DNA of 64,000 nucleotides from Siphonodentalium dalli (lineage: Eukaryota > Mollusca > Scaphopoda > Gadilida > Siphonodentaliidae): positions 168,446,394-168,510,393 of the forward strand of contig CP136069.1 of the NCBI GenBank assembly GCA_032622095.1. The letters run 5' to 3'. The notes below the pieces were generated by a model. The model had not been told where the DNA came from. It worked only from the letters and a program-made list of their open reading frames with translations, and made no database searches. This document shows positions 1-12,108 of the stretch, in pieces (position 1 is the stretch's first letter; every line of letters begins with the position of its first letter). Position numbers and translations under genes: made by a program.

Positions 1-619
1 TATATATAGTTGCTGAAGTTTGTTCGTTAGAGCCGTTAAGAAAACTAACCCTCAGCCCATTCTTCAACCGACCGTCCTACTCTGTCATTTCGTCGTAGCG
101 ACAAACTTACATAACGATACTACATGTATGCTAAATTTGTTGTGTGTCTGTGGTGGACGTTTGTGCTAATATCACTATGGACCCTCGATCAATCCAGTTC
201 TTATATAAGTTCCTTTGTCGTAATTTCTATATTGTTCTGGTTCATTTAAATAGTTAATTTTGACACAATGTAATCAATATTACTATTCCAAACACATCAA
301 CTGGATTATAATTTAATTTGACGAAGTTTTATTAATTATTTCCCCCGAACGAGTCTTGTTTCTAGCGTTTGAAAAATAAATTACTCCGGTCTATCCGTAG
401 CATTCAACATCACATTCTCCGAACTCTTGGTAAGATCTTCTCCGTACTGTCGTTAACAACAGTTTCGAGTGATCGATTTCTTTTGTGGCGATTCATGAAG
501 AGTTCGCGACTTCTGGAACAAATACTATTTCAACAAGTCGGTGCGTGATTTTCCAGCTCCATGAATTCCGTTACCAGTTCCTAGTTCCCAGTTCCTAGTT
601 CCCAGTTCTCAAAATATAA
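1..619. other. AT-rich flank with no recognised gene
   Basis: I see no coding exon or RNA gene here. The only structure is a short tandem motif of the form AGTTCCYAGTTCCCAGTTCC at about 566-610, directly before the array that starts near 620. Confidence 0.5.
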
Positions 620-2820
620 TAATAATCGTCACTAAATCGCCTATGTATGCATAACCACAGCAGCTACGGGGACATCCTTTTGGATTATTCTTGTGCCACC
701 ACTAGTCCATCTAGAAATCACACACCAGGTCGCATGCGCCCGTCCAGCTGTTCAAACATTGGGTTTAAGTCGTGCGTGGGGTAAAAATATGACATTTTTC
801 GTTGCTAAATTCCTTATGTATGCATAACCACAGCAGCCACGGAGCTATCCTTTAGGATTCTTCTTGTGCCACCACTAGTCCATCTAGAAATTACAAACCA
901 GGTCACATATGCCCGTCCAGATGCTAACAAATTGGGCGTAAGTCGTGCGTGGGGTAAAAATAGGACATATTTGTCGTTGCTAAATTCCTTATGTATGCAC
1001 AATCACTACAGCCACGAGGCTATACTTGTGGATTCGTCTTGTGCCGCCACTCGTCCATCTAAAAATCACAAACTAGGTCATATAAACTTGTCCCGATGTT
1101 GGGCCCAAGTCGTGCGTGGGGTAAACTGTGCCATTTTTCGTTGCTAAATTCCATATGTATGCATAACCACAGCAGCCACGCGTCTAACCTTGTGGATTCT
1201 TCTTGTGCCGCCACTAGTCCAACTAGAAATCATAAACTAGGTCACATACGCCCGTCCAGCTGTTCAAAAATTAGGCGAAAGTCGTGCGTGGGGTAAAAAT
1301 AGAAAAGTGTTGCTAAATTCCTTATGTATGCATAATATAACCACAACAGCCACGGGGCTATCCTTATGTATTCTTATTGGGCCACCACTACAAATGTAGT
1401 CCATCTAGAAATCACAAACCAACTCGCATACGCACGTCCAGCTGTTCAAATGTTGGGCGTAAGTCATGCGTGGGTCAAAATAATAAAAAAAAGGGTCATT
1501 TTTCGTTGATTAATCGCCTCCATAGGCATATCTGTAGCAGCGACGATGTTATGCTTGTGGATTCGTTTTGTGCCGCCACTAGTCCATCTAAAATCACAAA
1601 CCAGGTCACATAAACTTAAAAATTGGGCGTAAGTCCTGCGTGGGGTAAAATAGGCAATTTTTCGTTGCTAAATTCCCTATGTATGTATAACCACAGCATC
1701 CACGGGGATATTCTTGTGGATTCTTCTTGAACCACCACTAGTCCATCTAGAAATCATAAACAGGTCACATACGCCAGTCCAGCTGTTCAAAAATTGTGCA
1801 TAAGTCGTGCGTGGAATCAAAATAATGACAAACGGTAATTTTTAGGTTGCTAAACCGTAGCAGCCACGAGGCTATGCTTTTGGATTCGTTTTGTGCCGCC
1901 ACTAGTCCATCTAAAAATTACAAACTAGGTCACCAAATAAACTTCTGTTCGAAATTTGGGCGTAAGTCGTACGTGGGGTTAAAATAGGACATTGTTCGTT
2001 GCTAAATTATTTATGTATGCATTACCACATGAATTTAGCAACGAAAATGGCCTATTTTACCCCCACGCACGACTTACGCCCAATTTTTGAACAGCTGGGC
2101 AAGTTTATGTGACCTAGTTTGTGATTGTTAGATGGACTAGTGATGGCAAAAATCGAATTCACAAGGATAGCCTCGTGGATGCTATGGTTATGCCTACGCA
2201 GGCGATTTAACAATGAAAACATTACATTTTTTTTCATTATTTTGACACCACGCACGACATACGCCCAATTTCTGAATAGCTGGACGGGGTTATGTGACCT
2301 AGTTTGTGATTTCACAGGAATTTAGAAACGAAAATGGCATATTTTACCCCACGCACGACGTATGCCCAATTTTTTAACAGATTGACAAGTTTATGTGACC
2401 TGGTTTGTAATTTTTAGATGGACTAGTGGCGGCACAAAACGAATTCACAAGGACATCCTCGTGGCTGATATGGTTATACCTACGCATGCGATTTAGCAAC
2501 GAAAAATTAATTTCATTATTTTGACCCCAAGCGCGACTTATGCCCAATTTTTGAACAGCTGGACGGGCGTATGTGACCTATTTTGTGATTTCTAGATGGA
2601 CTGGTGGCGGCACAAATCTAGAACAGCTGGACAAGTTTATGTGACCTAGTTTGTGATTTTTATATGGAATAGTGACGGCACAAATGGAATCCACAAGTAT
2701 AGCAATTTTTTTTTCATGATTTTGACCCAACGCACGACTTATGCCCAATTTTTGAACAGATGTACGACCATATGTGAACTAGTTTGTGATTTCTAGATGG
2801 ACTAGTGGTGGTACTGTGAA
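620..2820. repeat. Tandem array of ~170 bp units with an internal strand switch
   Basis: About eight units in plus orientation run from roughly 620 to 2,025. Each carries TATGTATGCATAACCACAGC, then CCACTAGTCCATCTAGAAAT, then CGTGCGTGGGGTAAAA; successive copies of the last motif lie about 170 bp apart (near 771, 943, 1110, 1283). From about 2,026 the same unit appears reverse-complemented (TTTAGCAACGAAAATGG, CCCACGCACGAC, GATGGACTAGTG) to about 2,820, with several truncated units. Units alternate between a type with CATACGCCCGTCCAGCTG and a type with CATAAACTTGTCC, which suggests a dimeric higher-order repeat. The small open frames across it are by-products of the repetition. Confidence 0.9.
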
Positions 2821-3258
2821 TGACTTTGATTTTGTCGACATCAATGTTCGTGGTTTGTCGTCAAAAGGCTTTTTCGTCGTGACATGAATTCGTGAATCAG
2901 ATATCATATTTATGCACTTCGACAGGTCCTACAGTAGCAGCGTTGACATATTTGAGTGGTCACTATTGAGATATTAGACCTCAAGGTATTCCGGCGCTGA
3001 GAGCGCATCACACAATCATTACCATAATAGCTACCAGGTTCATTTCAAACGTTGACCAGGTAGTTATTGATGGCTTATTAATATGCAGTCTGCATGTGGT
3101 GAAACCATTAACCTATATTAAGAGACCAATGCATTTAGCATTGTTTACACAAACTAATATGATTATGTACGTAAACGTAATTTGCGCCCGCTTGTTAATG
3201 TTCATGGGATTATCGGCTGAATTGTTATCTTTATAGAAGGATTTGATGATAAACCCTA
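2821..3258. other. Unassigned intergenic sequence
   Basis: Single-copy-looking sequence between the array and the TIR element. No exon with convincing splice sites and no RNA gene was seen. Confidence 0.4.
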
Positions 3259-4031
3259 AGGGTGGATACACACATGCATGTGATCTCTGTAATTATCGTG
3301 TATTTGGCGTTTTACATGGATCATACAGACGATGTAATATGTGTCCACTGACAACCCAATCATTGCCTACGTGTTGAACGCACTGAGTTCTAGTTCCAAT
3401 AAAGTCGGAATGTAGATAACCCGTTATCTTGGACCGAGTCGCCAGGCCACTTAAAATAATTGTTCGTGGGATAACCCATATGGTATACTTTCTATTTAAA
3501 TAATTACCAGTCCTCTCTTATTTATAGCAGTGGTGGATCAGGATTTCCCCAACGTATGCAGGGGCTATATATGACCCCGAAAGCAACCAGGCGGGGTGGC
3601 TAACTCTGAGCTATTTAAGTAAAACATATCATATTGTACCTTCTTGCCCAGATTATTCCGACCGATACATTCAACTAAGTCCCTTCGCGATTTGACGCTT
3701 TCCAGACCCCACCCAAACAAGCATCATGGTTGAAAATGTTCTACGTCAATCCTGTATATGCCAGACGTATGGCTTCTCGTGTTCGTGCATTAATAAAATG
3801 CCAGATATAACACAGACTTGACTAATGTCCGCATCCGTAAGAGAAGACATGTTTTGGACTGGCCTTAAATGTACTGATAGAAAGCAATTTGACTTCGCTT
3901 AGCACTACTCACTTGCCTGTTAACAATGAACCGCTCGCGCGCAGGTGATTAATGTTGTCAATTATTGGTGTGGCCATGTAAAATACATGTATTTAACATA
4001 CAGAAATTACATGCATGTGTGTATCCACCCT
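3259..4031. mobile_element. TIR element of ~773 bp (MITE-like), TA-flanked
   Basis: The left end reads AGGGTGGATACACACATGCA and the right end is its inverted counterpart (TGCATGTGTGTATCCACCCT). Similarity continues for about 60 bp on each side (left to TTTTACATGGA, right from TCCATGTAAAA). A TA dinucleotide sits outside each end (3257-3258 and 4032-4033), as for Tc1/mariner-type insertions; reading the flank as TAA/TTA would instead hint at a PIF/Harbinger type. The interior has no transposase ORF, so it is probably non-autonomous. Confidence 0.65.
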
Positions 4032-5125
4032 TATAATGAGACACAAGAAAATGATATATACAATGTATGTAAATAATCACATATAACGTAAATGTGGATA
4101 TTTAGCATGCCATGTAACGAGCCTCAGCTGTCTGGCCATCGACGCAGTCCTGTCTGGAATTTTGCGCGCCGGTGTAGGTAGTGACGTCATGATGTACGTC
4201 TTGATGTCATGACGCCTTTACTGGTTTTCCAAGAAGCAATCTTAAAATGACTCTGCGATCTTTCAATCGGAACTTAAAGTTTCCGTTTGTCGGCCTTGAA
4301 CTTTGAGAATATTCCATCAATCTTTTAGGCGGAAATACCGTTCGAAAATTTATGATAATATGTAAACGGCCAGCAAGCTCGCTAGATTCCTCTTTCGGGG
4401 TAAATATTTTTAATAGTTTTATGAAATATGTAAACAAAACTTTTTCATGCAATTTAACTTTTTTGTTAACCAGAGCTTTTGTTCAATTTACATTCACTTT
4501 TTGAAAATATATTTGGCTTTAGGAGCATGATGTTCCTACATAATGATGAAGTATAGCTAACAGTTGCTAGATAAAAGTTTTTATTTTTTGCCCTGGAGCA
4601 TTTTGCCCAATTACACATTTCGAGGTGTATTAATCAATACAAAATGGCGGCCGTCGCCAACAATCATGTTTGGACTCCGCTGACCTTTGAATTATGAATA
4701 AATTATTCTACTTTAGGTAATTTAATCTATTTTTAGAGTGGGCTGAAAAAGTCGATTAGTATATCTCATATTCGCATACGTATACCATAGGTCGCTTCGC
4801 TTCCGCGGCTTCGCCGCGGGAGAGCGGGCGCTATAATATAGAAGGGATCAGATGTTGCATATCAATTTTGTATTCGGTTCATCTCGCCTCTGTGTTTTTC
4901 CGCATATATTTTACATGTCGAAAACAGACGCAATGCCATCTCATATATTGGTACTTGCTCATTCAACTGAAGAGTCAATTATTTGGTTGGATGTTGATTT
5001 CGTGGTTGAGCCAACAAACCACGAAATTAACGAATAGCAGTCCCCCACGAATTAAAAGGATTTTACTGTAATATAAGTAGACGACATATAACACAAGAGC
5101 AGAAGGAATCCTATTTAGTGAGGGC
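4032..5125. other. Unassigned sequence with a small GC-rich palindrome
   Basis: No gene is supported. Near 4,795-4,830 there is a compact self-complementary stretch (CCGCGGCTTCGCCGCGG with flanking CGCT/AGCG). Near 4,180-4,212 the motif GATGTCATGACG is repeated. Both look like remnants of foldback repeats. Confidence 0.4.
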
Positions 5126-5182
5126 AATGTTCAGATAATAAGTTCAACAAACGACCTATGTTGAACTTATTATCTGAACATT
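5126..5182. repeat. Perfect 24 bp-stem hairpin, family H1 copy 1
   Basis: The stem 5126-5149 begins AATGTTCAGATAATAAGTTC and is exactly complementary to 5159-5182, leaving a 9-nt loop. A second copy of the family lies at 12931-12999. Possible identities are a tiny foldback element or the end of a larger DNA transposon; it is short enough to resemble a pre-miRNA-like hairpin, although perfect pairing argues for a mobile-element origin. Confidence 0.85.
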
Positions 5183-6393
5183 TTATACGGTATAACTACT
5201 CAGCAATGAGTGTTTAGTATAGACAGGGTTAACCCGTGTATATACGATGATTATAAGGTTTAGTGATGTTTCATAAACTAGGTCATCGTGTGGTTCTCGG
5301 TTTTATTGGTGGTGGAAAGCCCGCACATAGAGGTAATGTCATATCATTCATTCAATCAATCACACATGCAATGGACACTTTTCTGTCGTATGCAACAAGA
5401 TTATTGAATGACTTGCAGTCTGAAATGAAAACGCATAATTCCTGTTTAAATCACGACTGGGTGTAGGAAACGTCTCAATGCAGGAAACATTTCACTTGAA
5501 TTTGTTCTCAAATCGAAAAGCCCAAATCATCCAGATTTCGAATCAAATGCAGCAACCTAACAGAAGATCTCCATGGAAAGCACTTTATAGAAAGCAACGT
5601 GGTGAAATAGAAATTGAAAATCACTTTCTATTAGTCTACACGCTCAAGATATGCAGTCAAATCGGGAATGAATGTGTCATGTTTATAGAAACAACCTTCA
5701 TGACCAAACTCGCTGGAAGTTGTGCATTGCTACCCCAGGATACCCTATACATGACTGAAGTTGCGTCCGGCCAAGTTGGATATAAAATTTACGAAAAATA
5801 TCTAATTATGTATTGCCTTTCAGGGACGTTGCGACAGGGTGAATGGGGTGTGTCTCACCTGCTCAATATCCTCAGCAGTAGGAAATTCCATTCCCGACAC
5901 AACATTATTTGGCAATATCAGACTAAAAATAGGTTCAACTTGTCCAAATAGTTTGAGTTTCCAACCAGTATTTAGTGAGATTTTTTTTTATACTTGATGG
6001 GTCTGGATTCGGGGGTGGGGTACAGTTGAACATTCTAAGGTGAACTCCGCGTCTCTGTTGCCATTCGATCGCCCGATTGCTAGTGGAGGGCGTTCACATT
6101 GTAATGTCAAATGCACCACTCATAAAGCAGACCAAAATTTGCAAGTCCGAGAAATTATAAAATTCTAAAACAATGACCGATAGTAAATATATTTAAGAGT
6201 TTTTGTCTAAACAAAAAACAATTTAAATACAGGTTGGAATATCAAACTATCAAAACAAATTCATCTTATATTCTGTCCGATGTTCAAACAGGAAGACATT
6301 TCCAAGTTGTAAATTTTGACAAAATTTTAGGTGTCTACCCCCTGTCGCCACGTTTCTGTATTGCCCCTTGGTTTATGTTTGGAACATACTAAC
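5183..6393. other. Unassigned sequence; only unsupported open frames
   Basis: A 157-codon plus-strand frame at 5478-5951 is open, but it has no recognisable domain, no splice context and no neighbouring conserved piece, so I do not call it a gene. The rest is AT-rich without visible features. Confidence 0.4.
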
Positions 6394-6535
6394 ATGCAGT
6401 GGTCGTATAATGTGGAATTGTCGTCGTCGTCGTTGTGGTCGTCGTTGTGGGTGCCTGTGTGGTGGTAGTCGTCGTTGTGGGTGGCTGTGTGGTCGTTATA
6501 GTCGTGGGTTCCTGCGTAGTGGTGGTAGTGGCTGG
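6394..6535 (-). CDS. Candidate mucin-like Thr-rich exon (exon B)
   Basis: On the minus strand the exon opens after an acceptor (TTCTTAATTATAG) and closes at a GTTAGT donor. It reads in phase 0 as a run of threonine with Pro, Gln and Ala (pattern TTTTQEPTTITTTQPP, then TTTTTTTQAPTTTTTTTTT) and ends in phase 1. Such Thr/Pro blocks form O-glycosylated stalks in secreted or membrane proteins of invertebrates. Its phase-0 start matches the phase-0 end of the exon at 7495-7625, about 960 bp upstream on the same strand, and both have the same composition. Against this, the GTC/GTT-rich complement is low complexity and can be open by chance. Confidence 0.5.
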
Positions 6536-6641
6536 CTATAATTAAGAATTAAGAATGCTTGAGAAAGTGTGAGAAAGCCTAGATATCAGAAAACAACCCC
6601 ACTATAATAATATAAAGACACACATACCTAATGGATTCAAT

Positions 6642-6653
6642 ATAAAGAGCGTT
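6642..6653 (-). repeat. AACGCTCTTTAT dispersed motif
   Basis: One of several exact copies of this 12-mer in the window (others at 24558-24569, 51734-51745, 55505-55516, 59248-59259, 60341-60352 and 63968-63979; an 11-base match is at 13707-13717 and a variant at 55547-55558). Its complement contains the AATAAA-like core ATAAAGAGCGTT. The function is unknown. Confidence 0.8.
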
Positions 6654-6812
6654 TTACTTTAACTCACATGCAACCCAAAAATCGTTACATGTGTTATACA
6701 TCACGCAGAAGTATATCTCATGTACTGGCACGAACCTAACCTATATCTCGAAAGATTAATGTGCAACATCAATAAATTAAAAATTATATAGATAGAACAC
6801 ATAGCGCATCTT

Positions 6813-6933
6813 AATCGAGAATCTGTTATCGAATGAGTTGCGGATGGCGCAAGGATATATTTCGCGAGAGCGTAGCTCGAGCGAAATATAACTTTGCGCC
6901 GTCCGCAACTAGTTCGATAAAAGATTCGAGATT
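6813..6933. repeat. Foldback hairpin element, 53 bp arms
   Basis: Arms 6813-6865 and 6881-6933 pair almost throughout (left has GAGTTGCGGATGGCGCAA, right has TTGCGCCGTCCGCAACT). The 15-nt centre is GAGAGCGTAGCTCGA. The shape is that of a small non-autonomous foldback element. No target-site duplication is clear. Confidence 0.8.
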
Positions 6934-7494
6934 ATGATGCAAGTTGTGTTCTGTATTTATTCTACACCGTTCAGTAAGATAAGTTCAAACCAAGAATGTC
7001 ACCTTCATTGTTACTATAGCTACCTTTATTGTGATTTAAGTCTGACAAATAACCAGGAATTATGGGGGGATCACCGGAAGCGGATGATCGACGTAATGTA
7101 CGTCATCTTTCTTGGCGACAAGGTCAACAAGAATTGTTCCGGCTTGTATTCCACTAGAGGTATACACTAATATGTATTCAATTGCTGGGATTCCGTTGAA
7201 TACATGTGACTCACGTCAATGGGTTTGGAATAAATTATTTTATATAAATGGTGTGAACATTTAATTTGGGTGCAAATAATACAGGAAAACGCGATACCCA
7301 ATAAACGGAAGGACGTGGGGGCGTTCTTGCACCTTTTAGTTTCTGACTTGTTGTCGTTGAGAAACTCCATTGTTGATATAATGTATAGGGTATCTGCCTG
7401 TCATTAGCTTATGTCAGCTTCCGACTGGAAAGTCATGGTCGTGGACTCAAGTGTCATTTCGGCACCCCCATTTACCCACAAATGTTGGTCTTAC

Positions 7495-7625
7495 AGTGGT
7501 CGTCGTTGTTTGTAGCCGCGTGCTACTGGTAGTCGTTGTTTGCTGTGTTGTACTGGTAGTTGGTCGTGGGCTCGTAGTAATTTCTCCAGCAGTCTTAGTT
7601 TTAACCGGTCCGAGAGAAGTTGAAG
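7495..7625 (-). CDS. Candidate mucin-like Thr/Ser-rich exon (exon A)
   Basis: On the minus strand an acceptor (TTCATTGTAG) precedes the exon and a strong donor (ACT|GTAAGA) follows it. Read in phase 1, it encodes STSLGPVKTKTAGEITTSPR followed by a PTTSTTQQTTTTSSTRLQTT run and ends in phase 0, which fits exon B. The composition indicates an extracellular, O-glycosylated linker. The upstream partner should end in phase 1, as the small exon candidate at 8163-8258 does. Confidence 0.5.
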
Positions 7626-8162
7626 CTACAATGAATTACGCAGACGAGAACTGTATTCTAATAGCAGCCACTATAATGTTACACCACTAAGGGGCTGGTC
7701 AGACCAGCGGTCAGTGTAAATATATCATTGTATATACTGTGTAGATAATTTGTAGTATCACCACCCACCAATTCTTCATAATTCCATTGAGCTTATTTTA
7801 GCTGCCATAACTGAGGTATACCTCAGTGTGCATAGCTTTACTATTTGCATTGAGGAGCGAGCGTTTTAATATAAATGTATAGCACTTTCCTCGTGTGTTG
7901 TATCTTGTATTTACATATTTAAAGATATCTTGATTGCCGCAATATTTTAGTTCCCCAAATAATAATGCCTTAACCGAATGCATATTGAAACGCGTGCGAT
8001 TATTGCAAAGTGTGATTCTTTCTTAAAAGTGTAGGTGGCATTCATAAAAATAGTGGAAAGCGTTTTCTCCGGAATTCCCATACCTACACGTGGCACCCTT
8101 TGCTTTTGCTGAATGGTTTCCGTGCTCACATCCTCGAACACTTAGCGAAACAAGGTACATAC
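7626..8162 (-). other. Presumed intron; nothing recognised
   Basis: No repeat, RNA or domain is seen. Two overlapping minus-strand open frames at 7947-8141 and 8023-8235 are partly explained by the exon candidate at 8163-8258. Confidence 0.3.
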
Positions 8163-8258
8163 CTCCACGCCCATCGTAATTCACGTCACGAAACATTGAA
8201 AAAGAAACTGCTCGAAAAGCACTCTGTTTCGGCAATGCATACCAACAAGTGAGCTCTC
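8163..8258 (-). CDS. Weak candidate 1-1 phase exon, extracellular-looking
   Basis: On the minus strand the frame between an AG (CACCTGAGCAG) and a GTATGT donor reads ELTCWYALPKQSAFRAVSFS followed by MFRDVNYDGRG. It enters and leaves in phase 1, so it could join the hydrophobic exon at 12419-12572 (ends in phase 1) to exon A (starts in phase 1). The LTC...VSF spacing loosely recalls the B and C strands of an immunoglobulin-like fold, but the Trp is missing and the acceptor has a poor pyrimidine tract. Confidence 0.25.
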
Positions 8259-11200
8259 CTGCTCAGGTGCAACATATCACCGGGTACGTTCCGTGGGGTT
8301 ACTCGGAGCAGTAGCCGAACAATTTCCCGTTAATCGATGACAACTCTATATATTGTAAACAAATTCGGTCAGATGCTGGTAGTCCGATTATATATACACA
8401 CGCGTGTATATTCACAAAATAAAACCGTGCAAAAACTGGCCGGTTGTTTACTGTGTATAATTTACCCACGGCGTTAGATTGGCAATGGGTTATCGGTGTT
8501 TATGTGTTGTCGGTCTTCAGTGGATGCAAGACCGCTCTCTTGGCGTGGGGTGCCAAGTATCACAGACTCATTCAGTGGTGCCCCTCTCGTCTTTGATTCT
8601 GCTTTCGGCCTATCTGTTCTATACGAGCATAGAACCTACGGTTATGTATGGACCATACACTAAATGAAAACGCCCACGTGGCGATCACACGCGGCAGCCC
8701 TATAACGCAATAACTGTGTTCTCGAAATGATACGGACGACCGATCGTCAAAAAACGTGACGCCAATATACATAGGGCGTGGCTTATCGACGCAAACTATG
8801 GTGTGCTTTCCTTGTGTATATCTCGCATACATACCATGTATATAAACTGGCTACCACCATCTGGCATCTGGGGTGCTATTCACCGGCTGGGTTTATAATA
8901 TAGTCCAGGTAGCTTTACGAGGCGACGCTCAATGTGAAGCTATCGGTGGACATATCGATGGGAAGACATCGCCGCGCCATATATGATTATCCAATCAAGA
9001 TGATTGGCGTCAATCATAGATTGACCACCGGTCACATAAACATGCTGCGTGTAACAGTACATGTTTGTACACATTTCAACAATGAGCAACCGAGGAAAAG
9101 GACGTGGGGCAAAATATACCACCGACGACATGAGGGGGTCTACAAAAAAAAATCCGTATATAGGGCCGGGGTGGGTGGGTGGTCCAGAGGCCGAAACAAT
9201 CGTGCTTGTATTTTTTTTCTCCAAAATGGGTTTTTTCTTTCAAACAATTTACAAGTACTGACCATGTAATGTTGTTTGTAAGCATGTTAGTATCATGTTT
9301 GTTGGCATATGGCTATATAGACAGCTATAGTGACTATTTAGCCTCAGATTTAGCAACATTCTGGATTTCACAGGATCCCGTCCCACTTCTCAGTGGAAAA
9401 CCGTAATTTAGTAAAAAAAAATTAATGTATTACCCAGTTGTATTACCCGAATAATAGTAATAAAATTAAAAAAAACTGTATCACAAATACTACATGGTGA
9501 GTACTCAATGATGACTAGATATCATTGACCCGATTGTTGCATAACATGAAATTGAAAAGGGTATCTCATAAATTTCTAATGTCTGAAATACTGTCTTGTT
9601 CTGGCATGCAATCAAATTCATTCCTTCTGGTTATTTCTCATCTTTTTAATGATTGCAAGTAATGTTAATTTGCAGCACTTATCCAAATAAAACTGAATTG
9701 GTTATGATGAATGGCCGTTACTGTTTATTGTTCAGACAATACCAACTGAAGGTGACGCTATTCACCTTGAATTTGCGAACTTCATCTTGAAGCTTATATA
9801 ACTAAATACTGCTCAACAAGACTAAACTACAATACTAATTGTATACTGTTATCGCTTGCAAATAGATGAACTGAAATAATGTGATGCATTCAGATGCTTT
9901 GAGAAATGACATTCCTCAATGTCTTCAAAGTTCAAAACTAAAATCAAGAATAAAATCTGACTGAGACTATACTGCAGACTCTAGTGCACAAATATACATA
10001 CAAATGGTTGAGTTATAATAATGCAAAATGTGTTTACGGATGGAACCAAGTTGGTAGCTCTGGTATGCATCGACAGGCAAAACCTGTGATATGCAGTAAT
10101 ATCTGCATACATCCTTCCCGTATCATTCAGGTCTATCACCATACCAAACCACTTCAAAATTCGACAACCGACACTTCAACTTATATGGCAAAAACTTTGT
10201 ACGGATTGAATTTCATAAACAGGGCCCATGGATAACTTTGGTAGGCATTGGTACTCACAATCCGTGATATTATGCATATTCGTTCCCCATTTCTGGTCCG
10301 TCACATGTCATAGAGCATCAAAATATGACAACCGACTCTTGAGTTATGATGCAAAATGTTTGTACGGACAGACGCACGGACGGCTCGAGACGTCAACTAT
10401 ATACCCGCCGACTAATATCGGGGGTATAATAACCATATAAGTATGTGTATACCTAACCAAAACAATTCCCCTCCTTACCCACCCCGGTGGATAAGACTAA
10501 AGAGTTCTTTGATCATGCACAAATAATTGTAGAACCCCTGACCTGTTTACCACTATTTACACTGGCCAGTGTTCTCTGTCAGACTAAACACGCTCGATAT
10601 ATTAAGGCTATAATGCGGTCTAAGGCAATTTGTGACATACAGTGTACCTACACAATGCTTTATTATTGTTGTTAGATACTGGAAACACCAGGAAACACCT
10701 GGAAATACAGTTATTTTTCGTTTTTCTGACCTGTGCTTTACCGATTAAGGATGTTATTGCTTGAGTCTTAATTTTACACACTTTGCACCAAAAAAGGATA
10801 GTGGAATGGGATTGAAAGGCAGTTAACACAGTTATTGAAGAACGGCTAAAAAACTCTGAAATTTTTATAAAAACATGAGAAAGGGGATGGGTCCCTAACA
10901 TTTGGAGTACCCAATTTGCATAAATGTGGTGGTGGGTCCCTCGGGGTCTGAACAAAACTTTTTGGGCCCTATATGTGCAATTGTTTTCCAAACCCCCCCC
11001 CCCCAACTGCCGACGAGCGTAACACTTTCTTGGGCATTGTGGAGAGAAGAATCTAAATATTAAAGAACAAAGAAACCGGCACCATTCACCAGCGCCCGAA
11101 AAATGATGCATGGAAAGAAATTTCTTTGGAAATAGCAGGGAAATATCCAAACAGAACCAAAACACAAACAAAATTCTTCTGAGACGTTATCTTCTTGGCT

Positions 11201-12108
11201 CTTCATTTTCACACTGTGCTAATTAAAAAACCTCATTAATATCATTGAAACTCATTCTGCAGATATATAAACGCAAGCATGAGTCTCCACACAATTATAC
11301 CCAAAAAGTATACCGCTATACATGCCGATTGTGGCCAGTGAGTGTTCATGAATTAGTCGTAAGACGGCGTCAATTGACAGGTGACAAATCTGATAGATTG
11401 GATCAATCACACCATCGACAGCGTGTGTCGTTTGCGCTAAAGCAAAGATACCTTTGCGTTCAGCCGCTACCATATAAACTACCTGGTTTATAAAATAGTC
11501 TCGCTTGGTGAATAGCACCCCTGGAGTTGTGCTCGATTACGCATCTCCATCATGTCTGCCCCGTGGCGTACTGGATGCGCGTCGACAATCGCAACGTACT
11601 CCATTAAAATGTCTTTACTGTCGGCGTGCGACGCTGGTGAATCGAAAACTACTGTAAGCAGTTCTCGGCCAATCAGAGTGCGTCTTTTAGCGACAAACAT
11701 TCACTGTTAATTACAATTCCACATAATGCATCCGACAATAGCACATGTGTGTAGTGAGTCATATATTTTAAGAAATAGGTCATTCTAATATATTGTAAGA
11801 AGGTATACCACCAAATACCACTCGGTACGACACTTACATCTGGTCACCTAATACGCCCACGATTGAATAGCGAAAGCTATTTAATAGCGATTGGTGTACA
11901 ATCGGGATCACACTTGCCAGCGATGTTAGGATTATATATTTCGAAATGAGTATCCTGAGTTATTATAGGAAGGGTTAAAACACTTATTCGGCAGTCTGGA
12001 CTAAATGAGGTTGGCGCGGGTTCTAACCCCGATACGGGCGAAAATCGCGACATTTTTTTCAAGCGTAATCTTAACAAGCTTGATCTTTTCACGCTTGATA
12101 TGTTTGCA
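8259..12108. other. Unassigned; possible intronic region with degenerate repeats
   Basis: Nothing is firmly supported. At 9,985-10,440 degenerate units of about 150 bp recur (ACAACCGAC..CTT..GTTAT.ATGCAAAA.....GTACGGA), ending in CGCCGACTAATATCGGGGG. A 12-base C run lies at 10993-11004. Minus-strand frames at 11252-11518 and 11488-11700 look coding-like (for example RELLTVVFDSPASHADSKDI), but I cannot place splice sites in agreement with the neighbouring phases. A tRNA-like SINE remnant is near 11,967-12,050. Confidence 0.35.
11967..12050 (+). repeat. tRNA-like remnant (possible tRNA-derived SINE head)
   Basis: The sequence has GGTTAAAACACTTA, then GTCTGGACTAAAT, then GCGCGGGTTCTAACCCCG, in the order D arm, anticodon-arm-like and T arm. 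The B-box-like GGTTCTAACCC is altered and no clean acceptor stem is present, so this is not a functional tRNA gene. Confidence 0.3.

Larger units (their letters stand above)
6536..7494 (-). other. Presumed intron containing a hairpin element
   Basis: It lies between two Thr-rich candidate exons with compatible phase. Apart from the hairpin at 6813-6933 and one AACGCTCTTTAT motif (complement of 6642-6653), nothing is recognised. Confidence 0.35.

Noticed and set aside
5478-5951. 157-codon plus-strand frame
   Set aside because: No recognised domain, no splice context, no repeat relationship; plausible as chance in 64 kb.
10620-11171. 183-codon minus-strand frame
   Set aside because: Low-complexity, crosses a poly-C run, and shows no motif; likely chance.
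11252-11700. Coding-like minus-strand frames (RELLTVVFDS..., QVVYMVAAERKG...)
   Set aside because: The two frames overlap in different phases and no acceptor/donor pair keeps either frame open in a way that fits the neighbours; too weak to call.
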